Assembly (NCBI GenBank): GCA_018287875.1 | Contig: JAGVVL010000018.1 | Span: 1 to 64,000, forward strand | Length of the DNA: 64,000 nt | Direction: 5' to 3' | DNA from: Nigrospora sphaerica | Taxonomy: Eukaryota; Ascomycota; Sordariomycetes; Amphisphaeriales; Apiosporaceae | In this document: piece by piece, positions 47,901-58,409 of the stretch | How the letters are laid out: every line of letters starts with the position of its first letter | Numbering within the stretch: the first letter of the stretch is position 1 | Position numbers and translations under genes: made by a program | The notes under the pieces: model-generated | Told to the model about the DNA's origin: nothing | The model's input: only the letters and a program-made list of their open reading frames with translations | Database searches by the model: none

Positions 47901-50343
47901 GTTCTTAGGCTTCATCATCTCTACAGAAGGAGTGGCCATGGATCCTGCTAAGACGTCCGTCGTCCGCGACTGGGCGCCCCCGACGTCTATTAAAGTAGTT
48001 CAATTATTCCTCGGCTTCTGCAATTTCTATTGCAAGTTCGTTTACAAGTATAGGCGGATCGCTCGACCGTTTGCTAACCTAACAAAGCAAGGCTTACCGA
48101 CGTTCCAGTGGAAAGAGGAGTGCCAGGAAGCTTTCGATACCTTAAAACGACGACTGCTGGAGGCCCCGGTCCTCGCATATTTCGGCTACGAGAATAATAC
48201 ACGAGTAGAGACAGATGCTTCCGACGGAGTGATTGCCGGAGTCCTATCGCAAAAGAAGGATGACGTTTCTAACGACTGGCACCCCGTTGCCTTTTACTCG
48301 GAGACCCTCCAAGGTTCGGAGCTCAATTACAGCATCCACGATAAAGAACTGTTAGCTGTGGTCCAAGCCCTTAAGCATTAGCGCGCTGAGCTCGTGGGAC
48401 TTCAGCGCCCACAGTTCACGATTGTGACGGACCACAGCGCGCTGGAATACTTTAGCCAGAAACGTTATCTTAACTTGCGACAAGCGAACTAGGCGGAGCT
48501 CCTCGCTGAATACCACTGCCTGCTGAAGTACCGCCTAGGAACGTAGAATGCTACAGCCGACGCCTTATCACGGAAAACGGAAGATCTGAAAACACAGAAA
48601 GAGAAAACCGAGGCGATGCGACACCTGGCCATCTTCTAGGAGGGCGAACACAGATACATACCAGCGCTTTCTATAGTGGAACCCTTAAGTGAGGCGGCCC
48701 TCTTGGAGGACGACGACCTACCACCGCCACCACTCTCTGGGTCAATGCTGGTATATCGGGCCGTCGAACTCAACCGCACCGACCCCCTTCTCCAGCCGTT
48801 TCGGGACAAGACCACGTTGGAGCCGGCTGACGGCATTACCTGGACCCTCTCTAACGGAACTCTCCTAAAAGAGGGCAAGCTGGTGGTCCCCGAACAAGAC
48901 AATCTGAGGACGCATATCTTAAAAGACTTCTATTCGCACTTGATATCTGTATACCCGGGACGCAATAAGCTCCGTAAGCTAGTGCAGAGCTAGTACTAGT
49001 GGCCAGGATTATCTAAAGACGTTGACTGTTTCGTGGTCAACTGTCGAGTGTGCCAATTGTTTAAAGTCCCTTAGGATAAGACGCCAGGATTTCTTCATCC
49101 CCTTCCGATACCGCTTCGATTATAGCAGTCGATTTAGATGGACTTTAAGACTATGCCTAAAAATCGAAAGGGTTTCGATAACCTCCTTGTTATGGTTTGC
49201 TTGTTAAGTAAGAGGAGTTGGTGCGTTCCCTGCACCCGATTAGTGACAGCCAAAGACGTTACTAAGATATACTACTATAGTCCGTATCGTGTCTTTAGGC
49301 TACCACAGCAGATTGGGAGCGACCGTGGACCCCAATTCGTCTCCCACTTCACCGATGAAGTCTCTAAGCTGCTGGGCATCACCTGGAAACTGGGATCCTC
49401 CGGCTACTCCCAGTCATAAGGGCAAGTGGAGCGTATAAACCAGGCTATCCAGCAACGGATTCTGCCTTACTTATCACACTTCCAAGACAACTGGTCGTCA
49501 GTGATTCCAGCTTTAGACGCTGTCTAGGCTAGCCTGCCTTAGGATTCGACAGGTCTGTCTCCTTATAAAGTGGAGCGTGGCTTCCTTATACCGCTGCCAT
49601 ATTCTAAGGCCGACTAGACCCAAGATATGGGTAAACTTCCGATAATAGAGCGTCTCGGATGGCAAGACGCGTAGAAGATTGTGAAGACACTCTACTAATA
49701 CACAGAAGCAGCATAACAACAGGCTACCTTATCCCAACGCCGTATATGCGACTAGGTTAACAAGTCGCGACGCGAGCTAGACTTTAAGGTCGGGGATAAG
49801 GTGGTTATTCTTAAACGGACATGGACGACGGACTAACCTGGCGACGCCCTGACGTTCCCCTTAACGCAGCAATGTTACACTATTAAGGGGATAAGAGGAC
49901 ACTCCTATAAACTCGACACGCCGCTAGACTAGAAGGGCACGAACGTGTTTCACGCTGATCGCCTTCGGCGATTCTAAGACGACCCCCTCCCGGGATAACA
50001 GGCCGAGAATCCGGAGGGCGAAATCGTGGATCCTTCGTTAAACGAAGAATGGGAGGTAGACCGAGTGCTGTCCTCTCGACTGCACTATGGGAAACTTTAA
50101 TACTAGGTGCGCTGGAAGGGTTGGGACCCGGACGCGACGTGGTACGACGCGGAATCATTCAAGAACAGCGCCACACTCCTCCAGAAATACCACGAGGAGT
50201 ATCTAGATAACGCAGGACCGCCGAAACGACTGGCTTCATGGCTTGACGCAGCAGCCAACGACAGGATCGAACCACCTCACGCCGACGACAACTCTCCGGC
50301 TTCGGCGAACCGAACGAGAAAGAGAATTGCCCAGAAGAAGTGA
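44932..50343 (+). pseudogene. Gypsy-2 gag-pol, inactivated by TAG stops
   Basis: Gag opens MPPKRATPQTTEPKNDNREG and has a zinc knuckle CLNCEKPGHYANDC (near 45,910). The protease has ALVDTGASGY (near 46,260). The reverse transcriptase has LRFYVDFRKLNSV (near 47,460) and LAYLDDIVIFSDS (near 47,760). RNase H has RVETDASDGVIAGVLSQ (near 48,205). The integrase has a zinc region HILKDFYSHLISVYPGRNK to NCRVCQLFK (48,915-49,065), MDFKTMPKNRKGFD and IGSDRGPQFVSHF (near 49,315). A chromodomain EWEVDRVLSSRLHYGK lies near 50,050. The final stop is at 50,341. Damage is moderate: long stretches stay open between TAG codons at Gln/Trp sites. Confidence 0.92.
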
Positions 50344-50384
50344 CCGAAACTTGCAGACAAGTTTCATTTCTTGAAGGGGGGTAA

Positions 50385-50589
50385 TGTTACGATATGGGTA
50401 CATAGGTACAAGGGCATGGGAACGCATGGACCTCTGGCCGGTGGTACGTACCGCGTTTGGCTGGATATATTCCTGGCAAACAGTGATGAGAGGAGCCTGT
50501 TCCTCTTCTTTTCCTCTTCACCTGTAGTTTTCGCATCTCAATAGAACCCTTGGGTCATCAACAGATCCCCCGTTCCTTGAACCGTGACA
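50385..50589 (+). repeat. Gypsy-2 3' LTR
   Basis: It begins TGTTACGATATGGG and ends GAACCGTGACA, followed by the target duplication CTAGG. Confidence 0.93.
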
Positions 50590-50594
50590 CTAGG

Positions 50595-51302
50595 CGTCAG
50601 GGTCCTCAAAGAGCGACAAGATAACCTGCTGTGGATATGCCACGATGCGTACTTAGAGAAGGTGGCTAAGAGATTCGGACTCTATAAAGGACGAGTACCA
50701 GCTACACCACTGCTATAAATGGAGCTCCAGACGCCCTCGGGGGTGACTGCGCCAAAACATAGGATCAAGGCGTTTTAGGAGCATATCGGGAGCATCCTAT
50801 ATAGCGTAATTATAGTCAGACTAGACCTAGCGTTCGCAGTGTCGCAGCTATCTTATCACTTAACGAATCCCTCTTAGGACCACCTAAAGGCAGTAGACTG
50901 GTGTATTCGGTATACCTATAGCACCAGATACGTGGCTATACGTTATAGCAAGCTGGCATTACCCTTAAAAGTTTAATAAGGAGCACTGTAAGCTATTGTT
51001 ATCTCGTTAGACGCGTCCTTCGCGGATAATCCAGTAACCAGGCGCTCCTTATAAGGCTACCTTATCCAACTGTTTAGAGGACCAGTCGCCTAGAAGGTAA
51101 GCCGGCAAGCTACAGTCACTACGTCGATAACGGAAGTAGAGTTTCTAACGCTTAGCGAGACAGCTAAAGAAACGATCGCTTTATAGCGGTTCTTTAATAC
51201 AATCTAACTAGTGCTTAAAACGCTATTTAGTATAGGCTGCGATAACTAACAGACTATCCGCCTAAACGTAGGTAACTCGGAAAGGATATCTATAAAGTTA
51301 TA
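50595..51302 (+). pseudogene. Copia reverse transcriptase end and RNase H
   Basis: This is the third piece of the Copia frame, with LLWICHDAYLEKVAKRFGLY, ILYSVIIVRLDLAFAVSQLS and the Copia RNase H block DASFADNPVTRRSL, LFRGPVA and TVTTSITEVEFLTLSETAKE. It is interrupted by the pogo-1 insertion near 51,303. Confidence 0.87.
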
Positions 51303-53167
51303 TTAACGTAGATAACAAGCGAGTGGCGCAGACAAGCGAGTGGCGCACCTTTCGGCATCTTCACGAGAAATCAATTAATTATGCAACCACAACGCCGTAA
51401 ATCAATTCAAACTAATCGGAATCCGACTCTCAGGAGGTTTCTACGTCTATTTCACAAGTACGTGCATTATAACCGGTGTTTCCGCAGATGCCATAACGCT
51501 GTTCGCGCGGTTGCGCCCTCCTTACGCGACTACTACTCGTATGTGTTGCCTCCCTTAACTGCGTATCCACGTCCTTTTAATCTAAAAGATCTAATCCCTC
51601 GCCAATCTCGAGTGTTCCTCCTTACTGTAGACGTGTTTTCTTCGCTCTCCGACGTTTTGCGAGGCTAGAATTCGCCTCTCGAAGTGTCTTAACCTCCGCC
51701 TGTAAAAGGGCGTTCTCGTACATTATCGCTATCGCACCCTTTGTAAACTGGTCGACTGCCGATAAAATCGGTGTCGGAGAGCTTCCCTAGTGACGGCGGA
51801 TTCGGCTTTAAATAAAATCGGTTTACGAAGTTGCCTCGGTTGGGTTGTGCAGCGTTTAGGAGGCTAAAGGGATAGTCGCAGCTAGGAGGCTTCCAGTTGG
51901 CGAAGGCGTCGATAACTTCACGTCGAGCTTCGAGATAACCTTATCCGGGTTAAAAGGGACTAAACCAGCCCCGCGGAATCCAGACTTGACGTTTTCGGGT
52001 GTAAAAATCTTAACAAACGCGGCGTGAAAGGCGATAAGGAACTCGGCCTTCGTAATATAGTTCATGTGTGCCTTCATAAACCCTTCGATTTCGCGACTGT
52101 ACGCCCGCTTTAATGGTCCAAAACATCCAACGTTAAGAAGCTAAAGTAGATATAACGAATAAGGAGGTATTAAGACCGTGATAATATTCTTCTCCTTATA
52201 GAAAGCCTAGAAATCAGCCGAAACGTGGCTCTCGTACCCGTCGATAATCAATATTCGATATATGCCCTTTATACACGTGGCAGTGTGTTTATCGAAATGC
52301 CGAATCTAATCTAGCCCTGTCTTATTGTCGGTCCATCTATTGGAGGTTGGTTTAATTACCCAGTCGCGTGGTAAGGTGCTGTCGGCGTACTAGTTCGTAA
52401 GATAGTTCTTGCCCTTCACCGCTACAAATAGTAGGACGCACCAGCTGTCTACACACACGCCCTAGATTGCGGTAGCCTATTCTCGATTGCCAGGCTGGAC
52501 TTTCTTTTGTTTGCCGCTATAGTCGGCGCCTGTAATAACTATAGAGGACGTAATCTGGCCTATCATAAAGCCAGTCTCGTCGAAATTGTACAGATCCTTA
52601 TTAAGGATACCGTACATCGCCCTTATGTTGTGGAAAAGCTCGAACTAGGCCGCGATCTTTTTAGGGTCCTTGTAGAGGGCCCTCTGGTAGTCGTATACAT
52701 AAGAAAGACGCGTCTTAAGTTGGGGTTGTCGCTTCACGAAGTTCGAGGCCTAGTGTATCCCGACGCGTGACGTGTCGCGCTCCGCGAGAATAACATTGGC
52801 CATCTCTTCCACGTCAGGCATCCGGGGCGCGAATCCCCGCGAATCCAGGTCCATTATATATGTGACAATCACATTCTCTTCTAGCTCCGTTAATCGAGTG
52901 CTGTTAGGGCGCGTGTCTTGCCGGGCGCGTGTTCCATTTATTCTTCGACGTAGTGAGGTTTCGGAGACGTTATATGTCCTAGCCGCGGCTCTGCGGGTAA
53001 GATTAGGGTCGTTTTGGAGAGATTGGATAGCAAGAACCATCTGGCTTTCTTTCGACGCGGTCTCCATGTTTATTTGTGGTTATGTAGTGCCTTAAAGTTG
53101 AATTGGCGCGATTTAGCGGTAAGTGCGCTACTCGCTTGTCTGCGCCACTCGCTTGTCATCTACGTTA
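51303..53167 (-). mobile_element. pogo-1: Fot1/pogo-type DNA transposon
   Basis: Long terminal inverted repeats of about 44-46 bp begin AACGTAGAT at 51,305 and, inverted, at 53,166. Each contains two tandem 17-mers, ACAAGCGAGTGGCGCAG and ACAAGCGAGTGGCGCAC on the left arm. TA probably forms the target duplication, although one base differs at the left edge. It interrupts Copia RNase H, and the transposase is antisense to the Copia. Confidence 0.88.
51856..53067 (-). pseudogene. pogo-1 transposase
   Basis: One frame of about 403 codons starts at 53,067. It has a Psq-type helix-turn-helix (RRAAARTYNVSETSLRRRI), a CENP-B-like region and a DDE domain. The first Asp is in YNFDETGFMIG (near 52,575), the second in ILIIDGYESH (near 52,240). 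At the third position LLNVGCF (near 52,128) has Asn in place of the usual Asp. About eight TAG codons sit at Trp/Gln positions. Transposase activity would be lost even without the stops. Confidence 0.88.
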
Positions 53168-53378
53168 TATAGATATATATAACTTATAGTTACATTAAAA
53201 GCACATTAAAGGCCAGTTCCAGCTTACTTATATACCTATAGCTAATATATTAGCCGACAGTTTAATAAAGAATCTATTTAAACTAAAGTTTAAGCACTTT
53301 AAGAGTCTTCTTAACTTACAGGACATTAGATAAGCGGTAGAGAAAACGTGAGAGACTCGATTTAAGACATCAATTTAA
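53168..53378 (+). pseudogene. Copia pol C-terminal end
   Basis: This is the last piece of the Copia frame, with ANILADSLIKNLFKLKFKHF and SLLNLQDIR, the usual end of Copia RNase H. The frame reaches TAA at 53,376-53,378. It runs into the tail of the antisense frame, with the two stop codons within a few bases of each other. Confidence 0.8.
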
Positions 53379-54500
53379 GGGGAGGGTCTGGGATTCGAAC
53401 CCAGTGCCCGCTAGGATACCCAGCAGCCGAGTTTTCAAAGCAACAAATTAGAGAACTAGGAAGACGGCTTCTAAAGGGCGCGAGAAGCAATAGGGCTACT
53501 TATCCTGCTCCTCTCCGTTTTCCTCGGGGTTATCAGGGCCCTCAACTTACTTAAGGAACATCTATAGCTCCTCGTCTATCTCGGAAAGCAAGGAGCTCTC
53601 TTCCTTGTCTTCCTTATCTTCCCCCTCCTCGTCCTCCTCCTACTTTAAGGAGCCCTCGGCGGCAGCAGTGCGCTTCTGGTTGCCCTTAGTGGGCGTCGCC
53701 TTCTTACACTTATCAACTTCAGGAGGCGTGGCAGGCTCCGGAGAGCCTATGAAGCCCTCCAGGGGTCCCGCCACGCCCCCGGCTAAGAAATAAGACAGGC
53801 CAAGAGTGTCGATCTCCAGGATCGTGCGCACAGTGGCACAGAGAAAGTCGACCAGAGCTTATAGCCAGTTAACAACCGCCATAAGCAATATAATAACATG
53901 TAGAGACTCACTTAGCGGTACTGGCCGCGAGGGCGCGTTATAGCGCGGAAAAGGTGGCGAGCCGGCACTAAAGCGACGGCGGGGACAGGCGTGCAGCTAT
54001 AAGACAGCGTCAACAGGCTTCCAATGCTACGCGAAGGGTATAGCATACGTGTGGTTGTGCGTGACGCACTCCTAGCAGCGACTGCAGTCGGGCAGCCGAG
54101 TCGCGTGGCAATGACCACGAGGGCCGCGGAGGAGCGACTAGATACACAGTAGGCAGGGCGTATAATTGGGCGCGCTATTCTAGCGGCATAGCCCACGGTG
54201 GATAGAGCGGGCGCTCCTCGAGGCCGAAGAGACGCTCTTACTAGCTTTAAGCCGGCGCTTAGTAGTGGAGTGGCGTCGCAGGCGCTCGCAGGCGCGCTGG
54301 ACCGACGAGTCCGAGTCCTCGTCGCCCGAGACGGGCACCACGGCGCGCTTCTTCTAGTGGGCGCGGCCGGGCTTACCGCGATGGTGGTCTTCGGGCGGGT
54401 CGCCACTGCCAGTGGCAGCGACAGAGGCGATGGGAGCTAAATACCCAGTCAGTAAACGCACCTCAAGCCTGCTAAAAAGATACAAACCAGCGGTGGACAT
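53370..54500 (-). pseudogene. Antisense 376-codon frame in the Copia 3' region
   Basis: A single reading frame runs from ATG at 54,500 to TGA at 53,370 with no frameshift. It has about twelve internal stops, ten of them TAG and two TAA. The N-part is basic with a Ser/Asp patch (VVPVSGDEDSDSSVQ). A Cys-rich block follows: GLCR, PNYTPCLLCI, GHCHATRLPDCSRC, ECVTHNH (about 54,060-54,180). A Gly/Pro stretch (LAGGVAGPLEGFIGSPEPAT) leads to a very acidic tail (EEDEEGEDKEDKEE). GTGAGT near 53,910 with a downstream TTAAC suggests a short intron. The Cys block resembles small zinc-binding domains common in ascomycete proteins of unknown function, but I cannot name the family. It lies in Copia DNA between pol and the 3' LTR, so it is either carried by the Copia or is an undetected insertion. 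Confidence 0.7.
53379..53450 (-). other. tRNA-like 3' half
   Basis: The minus strand contains TGGGTTCGAATCCCA, a perfect T-arm-like hairpin with the Pol III B-box consensus, preceded by a possible long variable arm. No matching 5' acceptor strand was found, so this is not an intact tRNA. It overlaps the end of the antisense frame. Confidence 0.35.
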
Positions 54501-54650
54501 AGTGGCAGGCGGCGGCTAAGAGTCTCGATGATGCGTGCCACCACGGGGGGGGACAATAACCTAGTCTGCTAAACTGGATACCGTGGCATACATAGGCTAT
54601 TAAGAGCAGGATCTGTCAACTGGCAGGTCCCCTACCTTTTACGCATCAAA

Positions 54651-54670
54651 TGGTAGCATCTCTCGGTTCC
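54651..54670 (+). promoter_or_regulatory. TRIM primer binding site candidate
   Basis: Two bases after the 5' repeat, TGGTAGCATCTCTCGG begins with the TGG expected from a CCA tail. It resembles the complement of the initiator tRNA-Met 3' end (TGGTAGC, then CTCG). The match is imperfect. Confidence 0.5.
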
Positions 54671-54749
54671 GTTTTCGTAGCGGTTACCGGTCCGAGACTT
54701 TAACGCGTGGGGCGGGGTACACCTGCTGCACCTCGAGGCCTGGCACACG

Positions 54750-54822
54750 CGTCCAGGGTTGGATACCTGGTGTCCGACTACCCAGGAGAGCGGAGTTCGA
54801 TTCCCGCCGTGAGCACCACTTG
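54750..54822 (+). other. tRNA-like segment inside the TRIM
   Basis: CCAGG and CCTGG can form an anticodon-like stem, followed by AGTTCGATTCC, a B-box match in a near-perfect T-arm, and an acceptor-like end TGAGCACCA. One extra base disrupts the T-stem and the 5' acceptor is unclear, so it is at best a degenerate tRNA-derived sequence. Confidence 0.4.
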
Positions 54823-55005
54823 AGGGGAGTTATGGCGTCCACATCGAGGGCGATGTTCATTCTCCGTGTCCCCGGCATTTGATGCGTGCCACCACGGGGG
54901 GGGACAATAACCTAGTCTGCTAAACTGGATACCGTGGACATACATAGGCTATTAAGAGCAGGATCTGTTAACTGGCAGGTCCCCTACCTTTTACGCATCA
55001 CTCGA

Positions 55006-55403
55006 CCAGTAAGATATATGTGTGTTAAAGCTGCTTAGGGAACACCAAGGTCGTTAGCAACGGTTCAACTTAAAGACGAAGCACCTTAGGGGGGCTCACG
55101 ATAGTTAAAACTCCGCATAAAGAAGAGAAGGGGAACCAGTAGACAGGGAGAGCGAGAGGCTCTATTTAACGTCGAAGAACAACAGTGAAGCCGATCTTAG
55201 AGTGTAGGATTAATAAATCGCGAACAATAGCTGGAGCACAATACTCTAGAGCGACATTATAATAGCTAACAATAGGTAACAGACAGTTTAGAGGGCAATA
55301 GATAACAATCGATCCAGTAACCTCTACAGTAAAAGATATGCCTTTTAAGTTATAACTGACGAGGTCAGGTTAGAAAGCAGGCCGACTGCTTCCTAAGGGG
55401 GTG
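55006..55403 (+). other. Copia 3' internal region without recognisable gene
   Basis: RIP-like AT-shifted sequence between the TRIM and the LINE. It is the upstream side of the antisense frame. It ends in TCCTAAGGGGGTG (55,391-55,403), the left copy of the LINE target duplication, which is also the Copia polypurine tract. Confidence 0.6.
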
Positions 55404-55439
55404 TTATTATTGTTATTATTATTGTATTATCGCTACGTT

Positions 55440-58061
55440 AGGACATTGTCCCGCCTCCCGAGGGGCATCTAGTATTCGAGAGTCTATCTATATATACATA
55501 AGATATCCTATATATCGAGCTTAAAGGCAAAAATTTAGTTTAACTGTCTCTATAGCTCCTCTATATAAGCTCGTTCCTAGCGTGTTCTCTATATTTAAAG
55601 CTTCTACTTTATAAAGAGTACTCTTTACGACCTACTAGTGGGGGTATATATCTTTATAGTACTTTATTAACTTTATAAAAAGCTAGAACTTTCTTAGGTT
55701 ATACACTAGCTATTGCTAGTATTCCTTTAAGGTTTTCGGTTTAAGGTTGAACTTCGGCTACCAGGCTTAGTGCCTTCGTTTTTTCCAGTAGAAAACTAAA
55801 TATTCTGGTATTCGCAGTATATAGTATACGTATCGATTATTTTAGCGGTATTGGAACTTCCTATAGTATTAGTTAAAGTCTCTATATCTTAATCAGAGTG
55901 CGAGGAGATTATAAAGTGTCTGCTTAAGGAGGTTAAGCTTTATTAAAGCCTTAAGAGTAGCATCGGTGAACCTAAGTTCTCGGTAGCGCTTATACCTTTA
56001 AGAGGCTTCCTCTTATTATATAACAAACTATTTCTCGATAGTTGTTTTCTGAAGTCGCTTTATATCTACGTATGTAGCCTAGGCTATGTGATCTGCTAAG
56101 AGCGCGGCCCTTTCCTTTGTTAGCTTATCGGCCTTTTCGTTCCTTTAGATGCCCTTATAGCTAGGTACCTATCGGACGCGGACGTCTGTTATAGTTGCTA
56201 GTTCTTGGAAGCCGAGGAAGGCCTCTTATAAGCTTTTCGGCGCGTTTCCTATAAGACCTTGGATAATAGATGTATTATTTAGGCAGATATAGATTGTCGC
56301 GCCTAGGTTAATTCGGCGGGCTTAATATAGACCTTGCCACGTTCCCACGACCTCTTTATCAAAGACCTCTATAAGGCCTAGTCGGCCCTTGCCTTGGCTG
56401 ATTTTTTGTCTATTTCGGTAGATAGCGAAACCCTAGCCAACTACTTCGTTAAGTCCCTTCGACTTATCTGAGAAGACAATAAGGTGGGTATCGGGTAGTC
56501 TTGTCTACCATATAGTAAACTCCTTTACTGTTGTCTTCTTATCTTTCTGCGACTCCTACTTTAGCGTGTATCTCTTTGGGATATAATATAGCCTCGGAAT
56601 GTCGGATAGGAGTCTGGCTGCTCTCTAAAGCCTAGTCCGCGCTAGTTATAGGGAGCCGTATTTAATATTAGGAGGGTACAGCCGTAGCGCTATACACATG
56701 GTCAGCATATAGTCCCTATCTACCGATTAGAGCTGTTATCCGAAGCGATAGAACGCTGGTTTTAATACGATTCGCGCTATTAAGACACCTACGTCCCTAT
56801 ATAGCGTGGCTAAAGGTGTTGTCTTCTATATAGGCAGTACTGCCTGTATCGCCTCCCTTAGGACCCTATCTAGTTCGTCTATATGTGCCTCTTATCGGGT
56901 CGGCACCTCTATATTAAGCTACCGGCGTGCTTTCTTTTAAATCTTCGTACACCCCTCGTACTATACCTCCGCCTTATAGGTGAGGGTGGGGAGGACGCAG
57001 GTATAGATAGCCTTCCGGAGAGCTTTTAGCGGGGGGGCTCGCTAGGTGTTAGCTAGGCTCCGTAGGTGTTGTATAAGAATCCGAGCCTATGCCGCTTTCT
57101 TTTTTATGTGCTCTATAAACCGAAGTTTCGAGTTAAATTAGACACCGAGCTATTACATAGGCTGGACCGAGGCGTTTATAACCAGCCTATAGTCTTATAC
57201 CGCTGTACTAAGGAGTTTCTTTATGTAAGGATCCGAAGGAATCACAATGGCACCGTCAGGTATGGGGTAGCGAAGGGCAGGCTCAATTCCACTGCAAGAC
57301 AGATTCTTGCAGAATCCAAGTTCAGGTCGGGCGCCAGCAGTGCGCCCGCTCCTTGCTAGTAGGCCGCCGGTGGGTCTGTGTCGCAGGTCAGGTGACCAGC
57401 CTGCGGATGCACCTCTCCAGCGTCTCCTCCCTTACACTTTAAGCTCCTTATGTATATAAAATAAAGCAACTTGCTTTTATCCAGGTCGATGGTGACTTTA
57501 TATTCCTTACCTTAGTTAAGGACATTGTTTAGGTTATTCGCTAACTATCTTATATTATCGTATAGGGACTTGCTAGCTCAGTAAAAGCCTATATCGTCCG
57601 CGTATCCGAATCGGTGTTTAATATCTTCGAGTAGAATGTCTGCAATATATAAAAGGAAGAGTATTGGGGAGGTGGGAGATCCCTATAGTAGGCCGTATTA
57701 GATTATCTGTAGCGTTATTATAACGTCTTTAAATTGGATCCGCGTTTATCTTTCTTCTATAAAGGAGCCTACAAACTTGACTAGCTATGTAGCCTAGCCC
57801 TATTATCTTATACAGAGTATAAGGCGTCTTTTAAAGGTAGCTTCGAATACACCTTTTATATCTATAGTGAGGATCGAAGCCGTGCCTTTGTTCTTTAAGG
57901 AATACTTGATTTTATATATAAGGCAAGTAAGGACGTCTAAGGCTGCTTAAGTTAGCAAAGCGCCCGCCTATTATAGGCTGACTACCTTATATAAGAGCGT
58001 GGTATTAGCTATACGTCTCGTTACGAGCCTCTCGAGGCCCTTCCTAAGGCAGGAGAGAAGT
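55440..58061 (-). pseudogene. LINE reverse transcriptase and RNase H
   Basis: Reverse transcriptase blocks on the minus strand include ASILTIDIKGVFEATFKRRL (near 57,865), GSPTSPILFLLYIADILLED (near 57,660) and FGYADDIGFY with the YADD active site (near 57,595). The RNase H domain follows with THLIVFSDKSKG (near 56,490), GWGFAIYRNRQK and RVRWVPSYKGI (near 56,180). A further C-terminal part extends to about 55,440. Stops are TAG/TAA at expected Gln/Trp sites and several Cys appear as Tyr. Confidence 0.87.
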
Positions 58062-58274
58062 TGTCACGGTTTAAGGAACGAAGAATCTGTTGATGACCCA
58101 AGGGTTCTATTGAGATGCGAAAACTACAGGTGAAGAGGAAAAGAAGAGGAACAGGCTCCTCTCAGTCACTGTTTGGCAGGAATATATCCAGCCAGCGGCG
58201 GTACGTACCGCCAGGCAGCGGTAAGTCGTCCATGCGTTACCATGCCCTTGTACCTATGTACCCATGCCGTAACA
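58062..58274 (-). mobile_element. Solo LTR of the Gypsy-2 family, inverted
   Basis: The reverse complement matches the Gypsy-2 LTR over its length with small indels. On the + strand it runs from TGTCACGG to CCGTAACA. It is flanked by the target duplication GAAGT (58,057-58,061 and 58,275-58,279). It is inserted in the LINE reverse transcriptase. Confidence 0.93.
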
Positions 58275-58407
58275 GAAGTAAGATCGGTCGCTATAAGCGA
58301 GGGTTCGAGAGGTCTTTCTTATTCGGCTTCCGTAGTATCACGACCTCGGCTGTGTGGAATAGGTGTAAATGGTGACCAATCTATAGACAAGCTTAGAAAA
58401 TGGATCG
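58275..58407 (-). pseudogene. LINE reverse transcriptase, N-terminal piece
   Basis: On the minus strand, the peptide AEVVILRKPNKKDLSNPR matches the start of Tad-type reverse transcriptases when one frame shift is allowed. It would continue into LRKGLERLVTRRI on the far side of the solo LTR. Confidence 0.65.
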
Positions 58408-58409
58408 TA

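Larger units (their letters stand above)
44573..50589 (+). mobile_element. Gypsy-2: chromodomain LTR retrotransposon
   Basis: It is bounded by 205-bp LTRs (44,573-44,777 and 50,385-50,589) beginning TGTTACGA and ending CCGTGACA. It is flanked by the target duplication CTAGG (44,568-44,572 and 50,590-50,594). A purine tract GAAGGGGGG precedes the 3' LTR. The LTRs differ at three sites by eye, all transitions. It is inserted in the Copia reverse transcriptase in the same orientation. Confidence 0.95.
54529..55000 (+). mobile_element. TRIM: miniature LTR element
   Basis: Two direct repeats of 120 and 121 bp (54,529-54,648 and 54,880-55,000) each begin TGATGCGT and end ACGCATCA. They enclose 231 bp without coding capacity. 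The whole unit is flanked by the 5-bp target duplication CTCGA (54,524-54,528 and 55,001-55,005). The LTRs differ by one C/T change and one single-base indel. This fits a terminal-repeat retrotransposon in miniature, moved by enzymes of another element. It lies 29 bp upstream of the antisense ATG. I saw no clear polypurine tract. Confidence 0.88.

Noticed and set aside
53379..53450. Intact tRNA-Ser gene on the minus strand
   Set aside because: The T-arm is perfect but neither a matching acceptor strand nor a paired anticodon stem was found.
54529..55000. The two 120-bp repeats as two independent MITEs
   Set aside because: The CTCGA duplication flanks the pair as a whole, not each repeat, and a TGG primer-like site follows the first repeat. 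A TRIM explains this better.
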